Shown: positions 1 to 9,952, counted from the first letter of the stretch. The stretch is 64,000 nucleotides of DNA from Sanyastnella coralliicola (GCF_030845195.1 NZ_CP132543.1:3799501-3863500); one strand, 5' to 3'. Notes: a model not told the origin generated them from the letters alone. Program-made: numbers and translations.

Positions 1-1
1 C

Positions 2-3000
2 ATTTCAGTGAATTACAACGGCTTCACTCCTGAAGCACAAGCGGCATTTCAATACGCCGTTGACATTTGGTCATCGCTGTTGACGTCAAGTGTGCCAATC
101 ATTATTGATGCAACTTGGGAAGACATTGACGGAAATACTCTTGGATTCGCAGGAGCTTCTGGTTACTTCCAGAATTTCGCCAATGCCCCTGAAGCAAATA
201 CTTTCTACCCTTCAGCCTTGGCTGATAAGCTGGCAGGCTTCAACCTTCAAGGTGGAGCTGACATCGAAGCAAGCTTTGATAGCGGCACGAACTGGTACTT
301 CGGAACAGACGGTAACCCCGGCTTTGGTCAGTTCGACTTCGTATCTGTGGTGCTGCACGAGCTCGGTCACGGACTTGGCGTGGTTGGTTCTGCAGGCGTT
401 GATGGAACTACAGGGTTCTTCTTCTTCAGCAATCCTTCTATTTATGACACTTACGTGGAAAACGGATCGAACTCATCGATCTTGAATTTCCCAGACAATA
501 GCTTCTCGCTTTACCAGCAGCTAACTTCTGATAACCTGTTCTGGAACGGACCCGCAGCAGTTGGCAACAATGGTGGTACTGACCCACAACTTTACGCTCC
601 GAGTTCTTGGGCGCAAGGGTCAAGCTACTCACACGTTGATGAAGACTCATATCCTGCGGGGAATGCAAACTCGCTGATGACACCGTTCATTGCACCAGGT
701 GAAGCGATCCACGATCCGGGTCCAATCATCATGGGATTGATGGAAGACATCGGTTGGACTGTAGAAGAGCCAGCACCATGTGTAGACAGCGGTTACACAT
801 TCTCACTGACTCCTGATTGCTACGGTTCAGAAATCACTTGGGAAGTACTCAATAGTAACGGAGTTGCAGTGGCTTCTGGAGGTCCTTACGCTGATCTTCT
901 TCCTGAGTCGATTACAACGATTGACACTGATTTATGTCTGACTTCTGGCTGTTACACATTCAATATCTATGACTCTTTTGGAGATGGATTGAATGGTTCT
1001 GCTGAAGCAGGATGTGGTGTTGACGGTGACTTCACCATGTTTGATGAAAATGGAGCTGTTGTGTTTACGATGGCTAGCTCTACCTATGGTGATCAAGACA
1101 CTTACGATTTCTGTGTAGATGACAACGGTGGCGGAGGTGACGATTGTACCAACCTAGATATGGACATCGTTGAAGGACCTTGTGCGGATAACGGCAACGG
1201 ACTTCTACCAACGATCACGTTGACAATGACTTGGAATGGCGATTGTATCGTTCAAGACTTCTGTTTCTCTACAGACGGGGTAAACTTCGATTGTTTTGAC
1301 CTCCCTGCATTGGCTGATCCAATTCTACTTGAATCTGGAGACCCATTGGATTTTGTTGACCTCGATCCGAACACGGAATACACATTCTACTATACCCTCA
1401 CTGATGGCGCTACTTCTGGGGAATATACCTTCACAACAGGTGACTGTAACAACGAAGACACCATCTGTGACTGTCTTGGTACGGAACACACCATTGGTGT
1501 ATTGACTTGGTTGGGCGATGGCTTTGAAGACGACGGAACTTACCAGTGGGAAGGTCAGCCTGTAGACTTCAACTGTGAAACTTGGGGTTACGATTGTGGT
1601 GACTTCGGAACGGTAGGCGATCCATTCGGTGTTTGTGATGGTAACCTCCCTCCGAACAACGGGTGTGGAGACCTCACTTCTTGCACTAACCTAGATATGA
1701 CGGTCATCGATACAGGATGTGCCGATAACGGATTTGGTGAGTTGCCAACGATCGATGTGCTTGTAAGCTGGAATGGAGACTGTCTAGTAGAAGACTTCTG
1801 CTTTGCCATCGATGGTGAAACATTCACTTGTTTCAACCTGCCGACGCAAGATCCACCATTGCTGATTGAATCAGGTGATGCGATTGGATTCATCAACCTT
1901 GATCCAGACACAGAGTACACATTCTACTACACGCTTTCTGATGGAACGGTTTCTGAAGAGTTCCTGTACACAAGCAGCAACTGTGACGACGAAGTATTCG
2001 GTTGTACAGACCCGAATGCGACGAACTATAATCCATTGGCTACTTCTGATGACGGTAGCTGTATTTACGATGATTGTGTGCCAACTGGAATCACACTTTC
2101 AGAAGACTGTTTCTTCGATGAGGTGAACCAAGAAATCGTAAACCGCATTCTAGTGAACGTGGAGATTTCAGGTGACTGTATCATTGAGAATGTTTGCTTC
2201 ACTCCAACTGGAGGAGGTGACGAGACCTGTTTCTTCCTTCCTGATTTCGACATCTTCCTTGAGGATGGCGATGGCGTATTTATTCCAGTTCCTGAAGCAG
2301 GAGAGTACGATGTTTACGTAACAACGGCTGAAGGAGTCTCACCAGTAGAAACCATTGCGGTTGATTGTAGCGATGCCATTGTTGGTTGTGGAAACCCGTT
2401 CGCATTGAACTACAACCCAATTGTTGAGATCAATGATGAGGCTCAATGTATTTATGATGAGTTCATTTGTGATTGTAGCGGAAATCAACACACCATAGGA
2501 GTATTGGTTTGGTTAGGAGACGGATTCCTAGACGATGGTTCATTCGAATGGGATGGCCAAACGGTAGATTTCAACTGTGAAACATGGGGTTATGATTGTG
2601 CCGACGGCGGAATCAATGACGATCCAAACGGTGTGTGTGAAGGAAACCTTCCTCCAAACAACGGATGTGCAGGGTGTGGACCAGTAAGTGGTACGGCCTA
2701 CCAGGAAGATTGTCTTGATACTGGAGACGGTGTCGGAATCCTTCCGGTAATCGGATTTGACATCTCGATCAACGGAGACTGTTTGATCACTGAGTTCTGC
2801 TTCCAAGAAGACGGCGGTGGCTACACTTGCTTCGACTTTGCTGAGTTGGAACTAGAAATTGGAGACGGCGACGGACTGATCTTGAACAACACGACTCCTG
2901 GTGGGTCGTATGAATTCTACTTCACGACAGACGACGGTTCTATTTCTCCAGTCTTCACTTGGGAAAATGGTGACTGTGAAAACGAAGAAACCATTTGTGA

Positions 3001-4591
3001 CTGTGCAGGAACGCAACACACCATTGGTGTTCTAGCATGGCTAGGAGACGGACTCGAAGACGATGGTTCTTTCACCTGGGATGGTAACCCAGTTGACTTC
3101 AACTGTCAAACTTGGGGTTATGACTGTGGTGACTTCGGAATCAACGATGATCCAAATGGCGTGTGTGATGGCAACCTCCCTCCAAACAATGGATGTGTAG
3201 GTGAGATTCTCGGATGTACTGACCCAACGGCGTTGAACTACGATCCGTCGGCTACTTTGAACGATGGTTCTTGTATCTACGACATCGAGGGATGTGATGA
3301 TATCCTCGCTTGTAACTACGATCCAGAAGCAACTGTGAATGATGGTTCATGTGATTACGATTGCTACGGTTGTACAGACCCAACAGCAATCAACTATGAT
3401 TCGAATGCAACGGAAGATGATGGTTCATGTATCTACGATGTGGAAGGATGTACGGATCCTGTAGCGAATAACTACGATCCGGATGCTACAATTGATGATG
3501 GTTCTTGTACATACGATGACGAAGGATGTACAGATCCGGAAGCATGCAACTACAATCCAGAAGCTACAATTGATGATGGTTCATGTGATTACAGCTGCTA
3601 CGGCTGTACTGACCCAACAGCGAACAACTATGATCCAGATGCGACAATCGATGATGGATCATGTACTTACGATGATGAAGGATGTACAGATCCAGAAGCG
3701 TGTAACTACAACCCTGATGCTACAGTTGATGATGGTTCATGTGATTACAGCTGCTACGGATGTACTGATCCATTGGCATCGAACTACGATCCAGATGCGA
3801 CGATCGATGATGGTTCTTGTATCTACGATGGTCTAGGATGTACAGATCCAGAAGCGTGTAACTACAACCCTGATGCTACAGTTGATGATGGTTCATGTGA
3901 TTACAGCTGTTACGGTTGTACAGATCCAGAGGCATGTAACTACGATGCAGATGCAACAGTAGATGATGACTCTTGTGAGTACGAAACATGTGCTGGATGT
4001 ACGAACGAGTTCGCCATTAATTACGATCCAAATGCAACGATCGACGATGGATCTTGTATCGATGATTGTGAACTGCCGATCGTTGACCTTTCTGATATCG
4101 GATGTCTTGACGGAGACAATGAGTTCTACATCGAAATCGACGTTACTGAATACGGAAATGTTGGTCCTTACGTAGTGTCAAATGACCAAGACAACAACAC
4201 AGATATCATCGACGGAACAGGTACGCTATTGTACGGTCCTTTTGTTGATGGTGATATCGTAACGATCACTATTGAATCTGAAGAGTTCGACGTTTGTATT
4301 CTTGAATTGGCCGGTTACGGTTGTGACACTAGCGTGGAATTGATTGAGAGCACTGTTTGGGAGGTTTACCCTAACCCTGCCAACGAAGTACTCATCATCG
4401 AAGGATTCGCGAATGAGAACATGATGATTGAACTCGTTGACTTGACAGGTAAGTTGATCATGTCTGAAAACATCCCGGCTGGAAACCTACGATACGAGAT
4501 GAATGTATCGTCACTCGCTAGCGGAATGTACTTCGTGAAGATGACCGATTCTAACGGCGCTCGAACAGAACGAGTGGTCGTGAAACACTGA
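2..4591 (+). CDS. Giant T9SS-secreted protein with metallopeptidase domain and GCTDP repeat array (5' end cut by window)
   Basis: The frame is open to the window edge and has no signal peptide, so the true start lies upstream; the GTG at 8 is internal. Counting from that GTG, residues 1-250 look like a secreted zinc metallopeptidase: HELGH at 117-121, followed by GLGVVGS rather than the usual metzincin third ligand, a SYSHVDE block (His209) and a possible Met-turn SLMTP near 222. The middle has cysteine-rich Ig-like segments and three ~70-residue modules that begin ICDC and end LPPNNGC (about nt 1462-1670, 2462-2670, 2990-3200). From about nt 3211 to 4060 there are 11 tandem ~26-residue repeats of the GCTDPEACNYNPDATVDDGSC type, with two stray copies earlier. 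The last ~80 residues (VYPNPANEVL ... LASGMYFVKM ... VVVKH) are a typical T9SS type A sorting domain, so the product should be exported and surface-attached or released. Peptidase activity is inferred, not certain. Confidence 0.9.
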   Translation: MSVNYNGFTPEAQAAFQYAVDIWSSLLTSSVPIIIDATWEDIDGNTLGFAGASGYFQNFANAPEANTFYPSALADKLAGFNLQGGADIEASFDSGTNWYFGTDGNPGFGQFDFVSVVLHELGHGLGVVGSAGVDGTTGFFFFSNPSIYDTYVENGSNSSILNFPDNSFSLYQQLTSDNLFWNGPAAVGNNGGTDPQLYAPSSWAQGSSYSHVDEDSYPAGNANSLMTPFIAPGEAIHDPGPIIMGLMEDIGWTVEEPAPCVDSGYTFSLTPDCYGSEITWEVLNSNGVAVASGGPYADLLPESITTIDTDLCLTSGCYTFNIYDSFGDGLNGSAEAGCGVDGDFTMFDENGAVVFTMASSTYGDQDTYDFCVDDNGGGGDDCTNLDMDIVEGPCADNGNGLLPTITLTMTWNGDCIVQDFCFSTDGVNFDCFDLPALADPILLESGDPLDFVDLDPNTEYTFYYTLTDGATSGEYTFTTGDCNNEDTICDCLGTEHTIGVLTWLGDGFEDDGTYQWEGQPVDFNCETWGYDCGDFGTVGDPFGVCDGNLPPNNGCGDLTSCTNLDMTVIDTGCADNGFGELPTIDVLVSWNGDCLVEDFCFAIDGETFTCFNLPTQDPPLLIESGDAIGFINLDPDTEYTFYYTLSDGTVSEEFLYTSSNCDDEVFGCTDPNATNYNPLATSDDGSCIYDDCVPTGITLSEDCFFDEVNQEIVNRILVNVEISGDCIIENVCFTPTGGGDETCFFLPDFDIFLEDGDGVFIPVPEAGEYDVYVTTAEGVSPVETIAVDCSDAIVGCGNPFALNYNPIVEINDEAQCIYDEFICDCSGNQHTIGVLVWLGDGFLDDGSFEWDGQTVDFNCETWGYDCADGGINDDPNGVCEGNLPPNNGCAGCGPVSGTAYQEDCLDTGDGVGILPVIGFDISINGDCLITEFCFQEDGGGYTCFDFAELELEIGDGDGLILNNTTPGGSYEFYFTTDDGSISPVFTWENGDCENEETICDCAGTQHTIGVLAWLGDGLEDDGSFTWDGNPVDFNCQTWGYDCGDFGINDDPNGVCDGNLPPNNGCVGEILGCTDPTALNYDPSATLNDGSCIYDIEGCDDILACNYDPEATVNDGSCDYDCYGCTDPTAINYDSNATEDDGSCIYDVEGCTDPVANNYDPDATIDDGSCTYDDEGCTDPEACNYNPEATIDDGSCDYSCYGCTDPTANNYDPDATIDDGSCTYDDEGCTDPEACNYNPDATVDDGSCDYSCYGCTDPLASNYDPDATIDDGSCIYDGLGCTDPEACNYNPDATVDDGSCDYSCYGCTDPEACNYDADATVDDDSCEYETCAGCTNEFAINYDPNATIDDGSCIDDCELPIVDLSDIGCLDGDNEFYIEIDVTEYGNVGPYVVSNDQDNNTDIIDGTGTLLYGPFVDGDIVTITIESEEFDVCILELAGYGCDTSVELIESTVWEVYPNPANEVLIIEGFANENMMIELVDLTGKLIMSENIPAGNLRYEMNVSSLASGMYFVKMTDSNGARTERVVVKH

Positions 4592-4612
4592 GGATAACAA
4601 TCCAAGTATTAT

Positions 4613-4644
4613 GAAGCCCCAGGGAATTTCTCTGGGGCTTTTCT
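4613..4644 (+). terminator. Intrinsic terminator after the first giant gene
   Basis: AAGCCCCAG and CTGGGGCTT pair around a short loop and are followed by TTTTC, about 20 bases past the stop codon. It separates the two related giant genes, which are therefore probably separate transcription units. Confidence 0.8.
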
Positions 4645-4733
4645 ATTCGTCGGCCCTACACGACCATCGGTCGAAATCCTACATTCAGCCCATCGAATAA
4701 TCAGGTATTTAGCACTTGATAAATACTACGATT

Positions 4734-7700
4734 ATGCGTGGGTTGAAAACAATCTTATTATTCCTCTTTGTATTAGCTGCCGGACAAGCGTTTAGCCAGG
4801 TTCCTGGGTGTACGGATCCGAGTGCATGTAATTTTGATGCATCGGCCACGGAGGATGACGGTACATGTGATTACAGTTGTTACGGTTGTACCGAACCAAC
4901 AGCAAACAATTACGATCCTGATGCAACAGTCAATGACGGCTCTTGCCTTTGGGATTCATGTGTTCCTTATGAACTCGAAATCGAAGAAGCCTGTCTTTGG
5001 GATAGCCAAACAGGAGACTTCATTACCCGCGTGGCGATCACTCCGTCTATTAGTGGTGTCTGTTATCTCGAAGAGATTTGTTGGCAGCAAGTTGGAGGTG
5101 GGGTTACTGGTTGTATTGACCTACCTGCCATTGGTGAATTCATTACTGATGGTGAAACGGTGATTATTCCCCTACTAACCGGTGGTGTTTATTCCTTCAC
5201 GGCGACCACTTTCGATGGGACTTCAGCTCCGGTGGAAATTGCGGTGAACTGTTACGATAATCAGAACGCTTGTGGTAACCCGTACGCGGTGAACTACGAT
5301 CCTGAGGCAGAGAATACCTTCGAATTAGCATGTATCTATGACGAGTTCATCTGTGACTGTGCAGGGACGCAACACAACATGGGTGTATTGATCTGGCTAG
5401 GAGATGGCTTTTACGACGAAGGAACCACTTCGTACTGGTACGGTGTGCCAGTAGACTTCACATGTAACCTCTGGGGTTGGGATTGTGGAGATGGTGGAAT
5501 CAACCACGACCCCTATGACACATGTTTAGGTGAGCTACCTCCGAATAATGGATGTGCCGCCCCGGCATGTACCCCTTTGATTATGAGTTTTGAGCAAGGC
5601 GAATGTACCTATTCAGACAGTTTAGGGTATCGACCTTCCTTTGATGTCACTTTCACCATGAATGGCCCCTGTGAGGTCACCGACTTAAATTACCGAGTCA
5701 ATTCTGGGGAGTGGCAGGAGATTGATCTTACAGATCTCAACCTGACTTCAGGTCTCTCCTTTACCATGGAGAATACCATAGCAGATGGAAACTATCAGTT
5801 CTCTTTTGAAACGTCAGCGGAGTCTGTTTCCCCGTACTTCTATTGGAATAACGGAAACTGTTACGACGAAAACACCATCTGTGATTGTAGCGACAACGTA
5901 TATGACATAGAGGTATTGGATCGATTAGGTGATGGAAACCTCGATTTTGGAACTTCCATTGGTGAGCCTTCGGTCAACTTTAACTGCTTGAAGTGGGGTT
6001 ATGACTGTGGCGATGCCGGAGTCGACGCTGACCCAATTGGAGTGTGTGAAGGAAACTTACCGCCGAATAACGGTTGTATGACCTTCTATTTCGGATGTGA
6101 TGATGAAACAGCATGTAATTACAACGCCGGAGTGAACTTCAACGATGGTTCTTGTGACTACGAGACATGTCTAGGATGTATGGATGATACCGCATGTAAC
6201 TGGGATATCACCGCCACACAAGACGACGGAACGTGTGATTATGAGTCATGTGTCGGATGTACCGACCCAACGGCTTGTAACTACGAACCTGACAATACAG
6301 AAGATGATGGATCCTGTACTTATGATTGTCAAGGGTGTATGAACCCAGACGCATGTAACTTCGATCCATTGGCCACACAGAATGATGACAGTTGCCATTT
6401 CGATTGTTATGGATGTACGGATTCAGGGGCATGTAATTACAACCCTGATGCCACCATTGACAACGGAAGCTGTAACAACGACTGTGTCGGGTGTATGGAT
6501 TCTGGAGCATGTAACTATGACCCATTTGCGACCATGGACAGTGGCAACTGTGAGTTCATTACCTGTTTGGGTTGTACAGACCCAGGAGCGTGTAACTTCG
6601 ACTCTTCTGCTTCTATCGATAATGGACAATGTGATTACAGTTGTTTAGGGTGTACAGACCCGATTGCCTGTAACTTCGATCCAACGGCAACGATTCTCGA
6701 TGCAAGTTGTGTGTATGACTGTTTAGGTTGTACAGATGAAGAGGCGTGTAATTACAATCCTGACGCTACCGTAAATGATAACTCGTGTGACTACAGCTGT
6801 TTTGGATGTACTGATCCAGATGCTTGTAACTACAGCGCCGTGGCCATCTTCGATGACGGGTCATGTCAGCTGGAGTGTGTTGGTTGTATGGATCCGGAGG
6901 CATGTAACTACGACGAATTTGCCGTGGTAAGTGATGGTAACTGTGACTACACATCATGTTTAGGTTGTACTATTCCAACGGCGTGTAACTACGATCCAGA
7001 AGCGACAGTTGACGACGATAGTTGTGACTTTGGTTGCTATGGGTGTATCGATCCGCTAGCGTGTAATTACAGTGAAGAATACACGATTGACAATGGAACG
7101 TGTGATTACGAATCATGTCTGGGTTGTACCGACACTGATGCGTGTAACTACGACGAAACAGCCACTCAAAATGATGGAACCTGTGAATACGTGACATGTC
7201 AAGGGTGTACAGACCCGACAGCATTCAATTACGATGTCACGGCATTGATTGATGATGGTTCATGTGTTTACGAATGTGTCGGACCTCAAATTGACTGGTC
7301 ATCTTACGATTGTGAAGAGACGGCAGGTAACCTCTATGTAGTAGCTGATGTCACTGACATGGGGAATGCAGGTCCTTGGACATTGATCAATAATGTCAAC
7401 AGCTACATTACTATTCTTGATCAGCCGAACGAGTATGTGATTGGCCCATTTGCTGAAGACGATGTGGTGGTGTGTACGATGATCTCTACGCTTTACTCGT
7501 CTTGTTTTGAGAGTGGCCCAGCGATTCAATGTTCGGTCAATGTAGAAGAACTCGAAGCGAATCAAGTAGACATCTTCCCGGTGCCTGCTCAAGACATCCT
7601 CAATGTATCATCGCGTAAAGCACTAGAACGGATTTCGATCTACGATGAACGTGGGCGTGAGGTGCTCAATGAGCCGGCCTTGAACGACTTCACCGTGACC

Positions 7701-7793
7701 TTGAACATTGGTGATTTAGCTTCAGGATACTACATCGTGACTTGTCAAACGGCAAGCGGTGTGATCCGAAAGCATGTCGTAATCACTGATTAG
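4734..7793 (+). CDS. T9SS-secreted cysteine-rich protein with long GCTDP repeat array
   Basis: This is a paralogue of the repeat part of the preceding gene, without its peptidase domain. I chose the ATG at 4734 because it gives a clean signal peptide (MRGLKTILLFLFVLAAGQAFSQ); the frame can also open at a TTG at 4716. Two GCTDP/GCTEP repeats follow the signal peptide, then Ig-like segments and two ICDC...LPPNNGC modules, then 15 tandem ~26-residue repeats of the form GCxDxxACNYxPxAxxDDGSC (about nt 6094-7270). Four cysteines per repeat suggest disulphide-stabilised or metal-binding units; the Asp/Asn-rich DDGSC turn would suit calcium, but that is inference. The C terminus (VDIFPVPAQDILNVSS ... 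LASGYYIVTC ... KHVVITD) is a T9SS type A sorting domain. Repeats here are more diverged from one another than those of the upstream gene. Function unknown; an adhesin or matrix protein is plausible. Confidence 0.92.
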   Translation: MRGLKTILLFLFVLAAGQAFSQVPGCTDPSACNFDASATEDDGTCDYSCYGCTEPTANNYDPDATVNDGSCLWDSCVPYELEIEEACLWDSQTGDFITRVAITPSISGVCYLEEICWQQVGGGVTGCIDLPAIGEFITDGETVIIPLLTGGVYSFTATTFDGTSAPVEIAVNCYDNQNACGNPYAVNYDPEAENTFELACIYDEFICDCAGTQHNMGVLIWLGDGFYDEGTTSYWYGVPVDFTCNLWGWDCGDGGINHDPYDTCLGELPPNNGCAAPACTPLIMSFEQGECTYSDSLGYRPSFDVTFTMNGPCEVTDLNYRVNSGEWQEIDLTDLNLTSGLSFTMENTIADGNYQFSFETSAESVSPYFYWNNGNCYDENTICDCSDNVYDIEVLDRLGDGNLDFGTSIGEPSVNFNCLKWGYDCGDAGVDADPIGVCEGNLPPNNGCMTFYFGCDDETACNYNAGVNFNDGSCDYETCLGCMDDTACNWDITATQDDGTCDYESCVGCTDPTACNYEPDNTEDDGSCTYDCQGCMNPDACNFDPLATQNDDSCHFDCYGCTDSGACNYNPDATIDNGSCNNDCVGCMDSGACNYDPFATMDSGNCEFITCLGCTDPGACNFDSSASIDNGQCDYSCLGCTDPIACNFDPTATILDASCVYDCLGCTDEEACNYNPDATVNDNSCDYSCFGCTDPDACNYSAVAIFDDGSCQLECVGCMDPEACNYDEFAVVSDGNCDYTSCLGCTIPTACNYDPEATVDDDSCDFGCYGCIDPLACNYSEEYTIDNGTCDYESCLGCTDTDACNYDETATQNDGTCEYVTCQGCTDPTAFNYDVTALIDDGSCVYECVGPQIDWSSYDCEETAGNLYVVADVTDMGNAGPWTLINNVNSYITILDQPNEYVIGPFAEDDVVVCTMISTLYSSCFESGPAIQCSVNVEELEANQVDIFPVPAQDILNVSSRKALERISIYDERGREVLNEPALNDFTVTLNIGDLASGYYIVTCQTASGVIRKHVVITD

Positions 7794-7827
7794 GAGACAC
7801 AATTCCGGTTATAGAGCGGTCAATTGC

Positions 7828-7835
7828 TATTTTTG
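7828..7835 (+). promoter_or_regulatory. -7 box (TATTTTTG) of the yicC-gmk-nadD operon
   Basis: TATTTTTG fits the Bacteroidota TAnnTTTG -7 element. It ends 16 bases before the yicC ATG. No clear -33 TTG is visible at the expected spacing. Confidence 0.6.
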
Positions 7836-7851
7836 CACGAAATAGCAACGC

Positions 7852-8724
7852 ATGATTCGCTCTATGACAGGCTACGGAAAAGCTGAAGGGAACGTTGGAA
7901 CCCGCAAGTTTACCGTAGAACTCAAATCACTCAACAGCAAGCAGCTCGACTTAAACGTGCGCATGCCTTCTTTGTACAAGGAGAAGGAAATGAAGCTTCG
8001 TAAATGGCTAGCTGACCGCGTATTCCGCGGAAAGACAGACCTCAGCATCTACTATGAGGCTGACGCTGCTGAGAAGCGTATGACGATCAATAAGGCGTTG
8101 ATCTCGTCTTTTCACGAAGACTTGAAAGAGGTGGCTGATCAGATTGGCCAGCAAGACGTTGATTATCTATCGATGATCATGCGCATTCCTGATGTACTAA
8201 AGCCAGAACGCGAAGAGCTGAACGAAGATGAGTGGTCTCAGATCATGAAATTGATCGAACAGGCTTTCGAGATGTTCAATTCATACCGTGTTCAAGAAGG
8301 AGCTGGATTGGAAGAAGACTTCCGTGGACGAATCGCTAGGATTCAAGAATTGGAAGGCGGCCTAGACGATCTTATTGAGCAACGTATCGCACGTATCAAA
8401 GGACGTATCTCTGGCAACCTTGAAGAATTCATCGAGTCTGAGAAGTTGGATAAAAACCGCTTTGAGCAGGAATTGATCTACTACTTGGAGAAGATCGATG
8501 TATCTGAAGAACGTCAGCGTTTGAAGTCTAACACAGACTACTTCTTGGACATCCTGACCAAGGGCAATGCGCAAGGAAAGAAACTTGGTTTCATCTCTCA
8601 GGAGATTGGTCGAGAGATCAACACCCTTGGGTCAAAAGCAAATGACGCAGAGATTCAACGCGGTGTGATTCAAATGAAAGACGAACTCGAGAAGATCAAA
8701 GAACAAGTTCTCAATGTCCTCTGA
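7852..8724 (+). CDS. yicC: YicC/YloC-family endoribonuclease
   Basis: The 290-residue product starts with the family signature MIRSMTGYGKAE and has the conserved middle and C-terminal blocks (LKSLNSKQLDLNVRMPS near residues 26-42; QEIGREINTLGSKA near 257-270). The family length is about 290. YicC-type proteins are cytosolic RNases implicated in small-RNA and mRNA turnover. The gene overlaps gmk by 11 bases, the usual neighbour arrangement for this family, and is first in an operon with gmk and nadD. A -7 box just upstream supports the chosen ATG. Confidence 0.95.
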   Translation: MIRSMTGYGKAEGNVGTRKFTVELKSLNSKQLDLNVRMPSLYKEKEMKLRKWLADRVFRGKTDLSIYYEADAAEKRMTINKALISSFHEDLKEVADQIGQQDVDYLSMIMRIPDVLKPEREELNEDEWSQIMKLIEQAFEMFNSYRVQEGAGLEEDFRGRIARIQELEGGLDDLIEQRIARIKGRISGNLEEFIESEKLDKNRFEQELIYYLEKIDVSEERQRLKSNTDYFLDILTKGNAQGKKLGFISQEIGREINTLGSKANDAEIQRGVIQMKDELEKIKEQVLNVL

Positions 8725-9295
8725 TCAGCATAACGGCAAATGCGTCATCTTTTCTGCGCCGTCAGGTGCTGGGAAGACTACGATCGTTAAGCACCTATTA
8801 GATACCCGAGAAGATTTAGAATTCTCCATCTCGGCCACAAGCCGAGCGCCCAGAAAAAAAGAGCGAGAAGGTAAAGATTATCACTACCTCAGTGTTGCGG
8901 AGTTCAAAGCCTACATCGAAGCTGGAGCTTTTGTAGAATGGGAAGAGGTATATACTGATCAATTCTATGGCACCCTCCATATGGAGATCGAACGCATCTG
9001 GGAAATGAACAAGCATGTGATTTTCGATGTTGACGTTCAAGGAGGTTTGAATTTGAAAAAGTCTTTCGGAGATAAAGCGTTGGCTGTCTTCGTTATGCCA
9101 CCCAACCTTGAAGCATTAGAAGCTCGCTTACGTGGAAGAGATACCGAAACAGAAGAGAGCATTCGTCGAAGAATGGGTAAAGCAGCACAGGAATTGGCCG
9201 TCGCTGATTCTTTTGATGTGATTTTAATCAATGATGACCTCGAAACGGCAAAACAAGAAGCGAGCAAACTAATCGCTGATTTTCTAGAAGCATGA
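8714..9295 (+). CDS. gmk: Guanylate kinase
   Basis: This enzyme phosphorylates GMP to GDP with ATP, an essential cytosolic step of purine nucleotide synthesis. At 193 residues it is the normal length. The P-loop SAPSGAGKTT is near residues 14-23, and the GMP-binding region with SATSRAPRKKEREGKDY follows near 41-57. The C-terminal NDDLETA segment is also typical. The ATG lies inside the end of yicC and the stop overlaps the nadD start by 4 bases (ATGA type), so translation of the three genes is probably coupled. Confidence 0.97.
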   Translation: MSSDQHNGKCVIFSAPSGAGKTTIVKHLLDTREDLEFSISATSRAPRKKEREGKDYHYLSVAEFKAYIEAGAFVEWEEVYTDQFYGTLHMEIERIWEMNKHVIFDVDVQGGLNLKKSFGDKALAVFVMPPNLEALEARLRGRDTETEESIRRRMGKAAQELAVADSFDVILINDDLETAKQEASKLIADFLEA

Positions 9296-9891
9296 AGAAA
9301 CGAACGGGTCTTTACTTCGGTACGTTCAATCCAATCCACATTGGACACCTGGTGATCGCCAACTTTATGGCGAATCACACAGACCTCGATGAGGTGTGGT
9401 TGATCGTTACCCCTCACAACCCGTTAAAGGATCGCGGAGATCTACTCCCAGATGATCATAGACTGCAAATGGTGCGCTTGGCGACCATTGACAACAATAA
9501 ACTTGAGGTCAGCGATGTGGAGTTCAATCTTCCGCAGCCGAACTATACCATTAATACATTAGACCTTCTTCAAGAGAGATATAGCGACACCGAGTTCGTT
9601 CTGATCATGGGAGAAGACAATCTACGTTCATTGCATCGTTGGAAGGACTACGAACGCATTGTGTCGTCATATGACATCTTCGTTTACCCACGTAGTATTA
9701 CCGAAGGAGAGAATACAGAAGAATCAGGGGTACTCGTTGACCTCAAACGGGTGACGATTTGTGAAGCACCGATGATTCGGATCTCGTCTACCTTCCTCCG
9801 CAATGCGATTCGCACTCAAAAAGACATTCGATACCTGGTTCCAGACAAGGTGATCAACTACATCAGCAATAATTATCTCTACGAGAAATAG
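9292..9891 (+). CDS. nadD: Nicotinate-nucleotide adenylyltransferase
   Basis: It joins ATP to nicotinate mononucleotide, giving deamido-NAD, in NAD biosynthesis. The 199-residue protein has the nucleotidyltransferase motif GTFNPIHIGHL near residues 9-19 and the second motif ISSTFLRNAI near 163-172, both diagnostic of the NadD/CoaD superfamily. It is the last gene of yicC-gmk-nadD, with a 4-base overlap with gmk. Confidence 0.96.
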   Translation: MKKRTGLYFGTFNPIHIGHLVIANFMANHTDLDEVWLIVTPHNPLKDRGDLLPDDHRLQMVRLATIDNNKLEVSDVEFNLPQPNYTINTLDLLQERYSDTEFVLIMGEDNLRSLHRWKDYERIVSSYDIFVYPRSITEGENTEESGVLVDLKRVTICEAPMIRISSTFLRNAIRTQKDIRYLVPDKVINYISNNYLYEK

Positions 9892-9920
9892 TTGATATAC
9901 AGCTGATTAGTAATTTTTTT

Positions 9921-9952
9921 CAAGCCCCGTCCATTTTTTGGCACGGGGCTTG
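9921..9952 (+). other. Perfect 10-bp GC-rich hairpin downstream of nadD
   Basis: CAAGCCCCGT pairs perfectly with ACGGGGCTTG across a 12-base loop. A run of seven T precedes rather than follows it, so it does not look like a normal plus-strand intrinsic terminator. Its right arm overlaps the sigma-54-like promoter described separately. It could end the nadD transcript, act as a structural element, or be an accident of the promoter sequence. Confidence 0.6.

Noticed and set aside
3483-3836. Met-rich plus-strand frame within the GCTDP repeat region
   Set aside because: It is a shifted reading of the repetitive codons of the giant gene; the real frame has the signal peptide-class repeats and the T9SS domain.
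7051-7063. Further relatives of the dispersed word (CGCTAGCGTGTAA here, also CGCTAGCGGAA near 4516 and GGCTAGCGCCGAA near 19184)
   Set aside because: Two or more mismatches or a gap; each is explained by ordinary codons of the local protein, so I did not count them.
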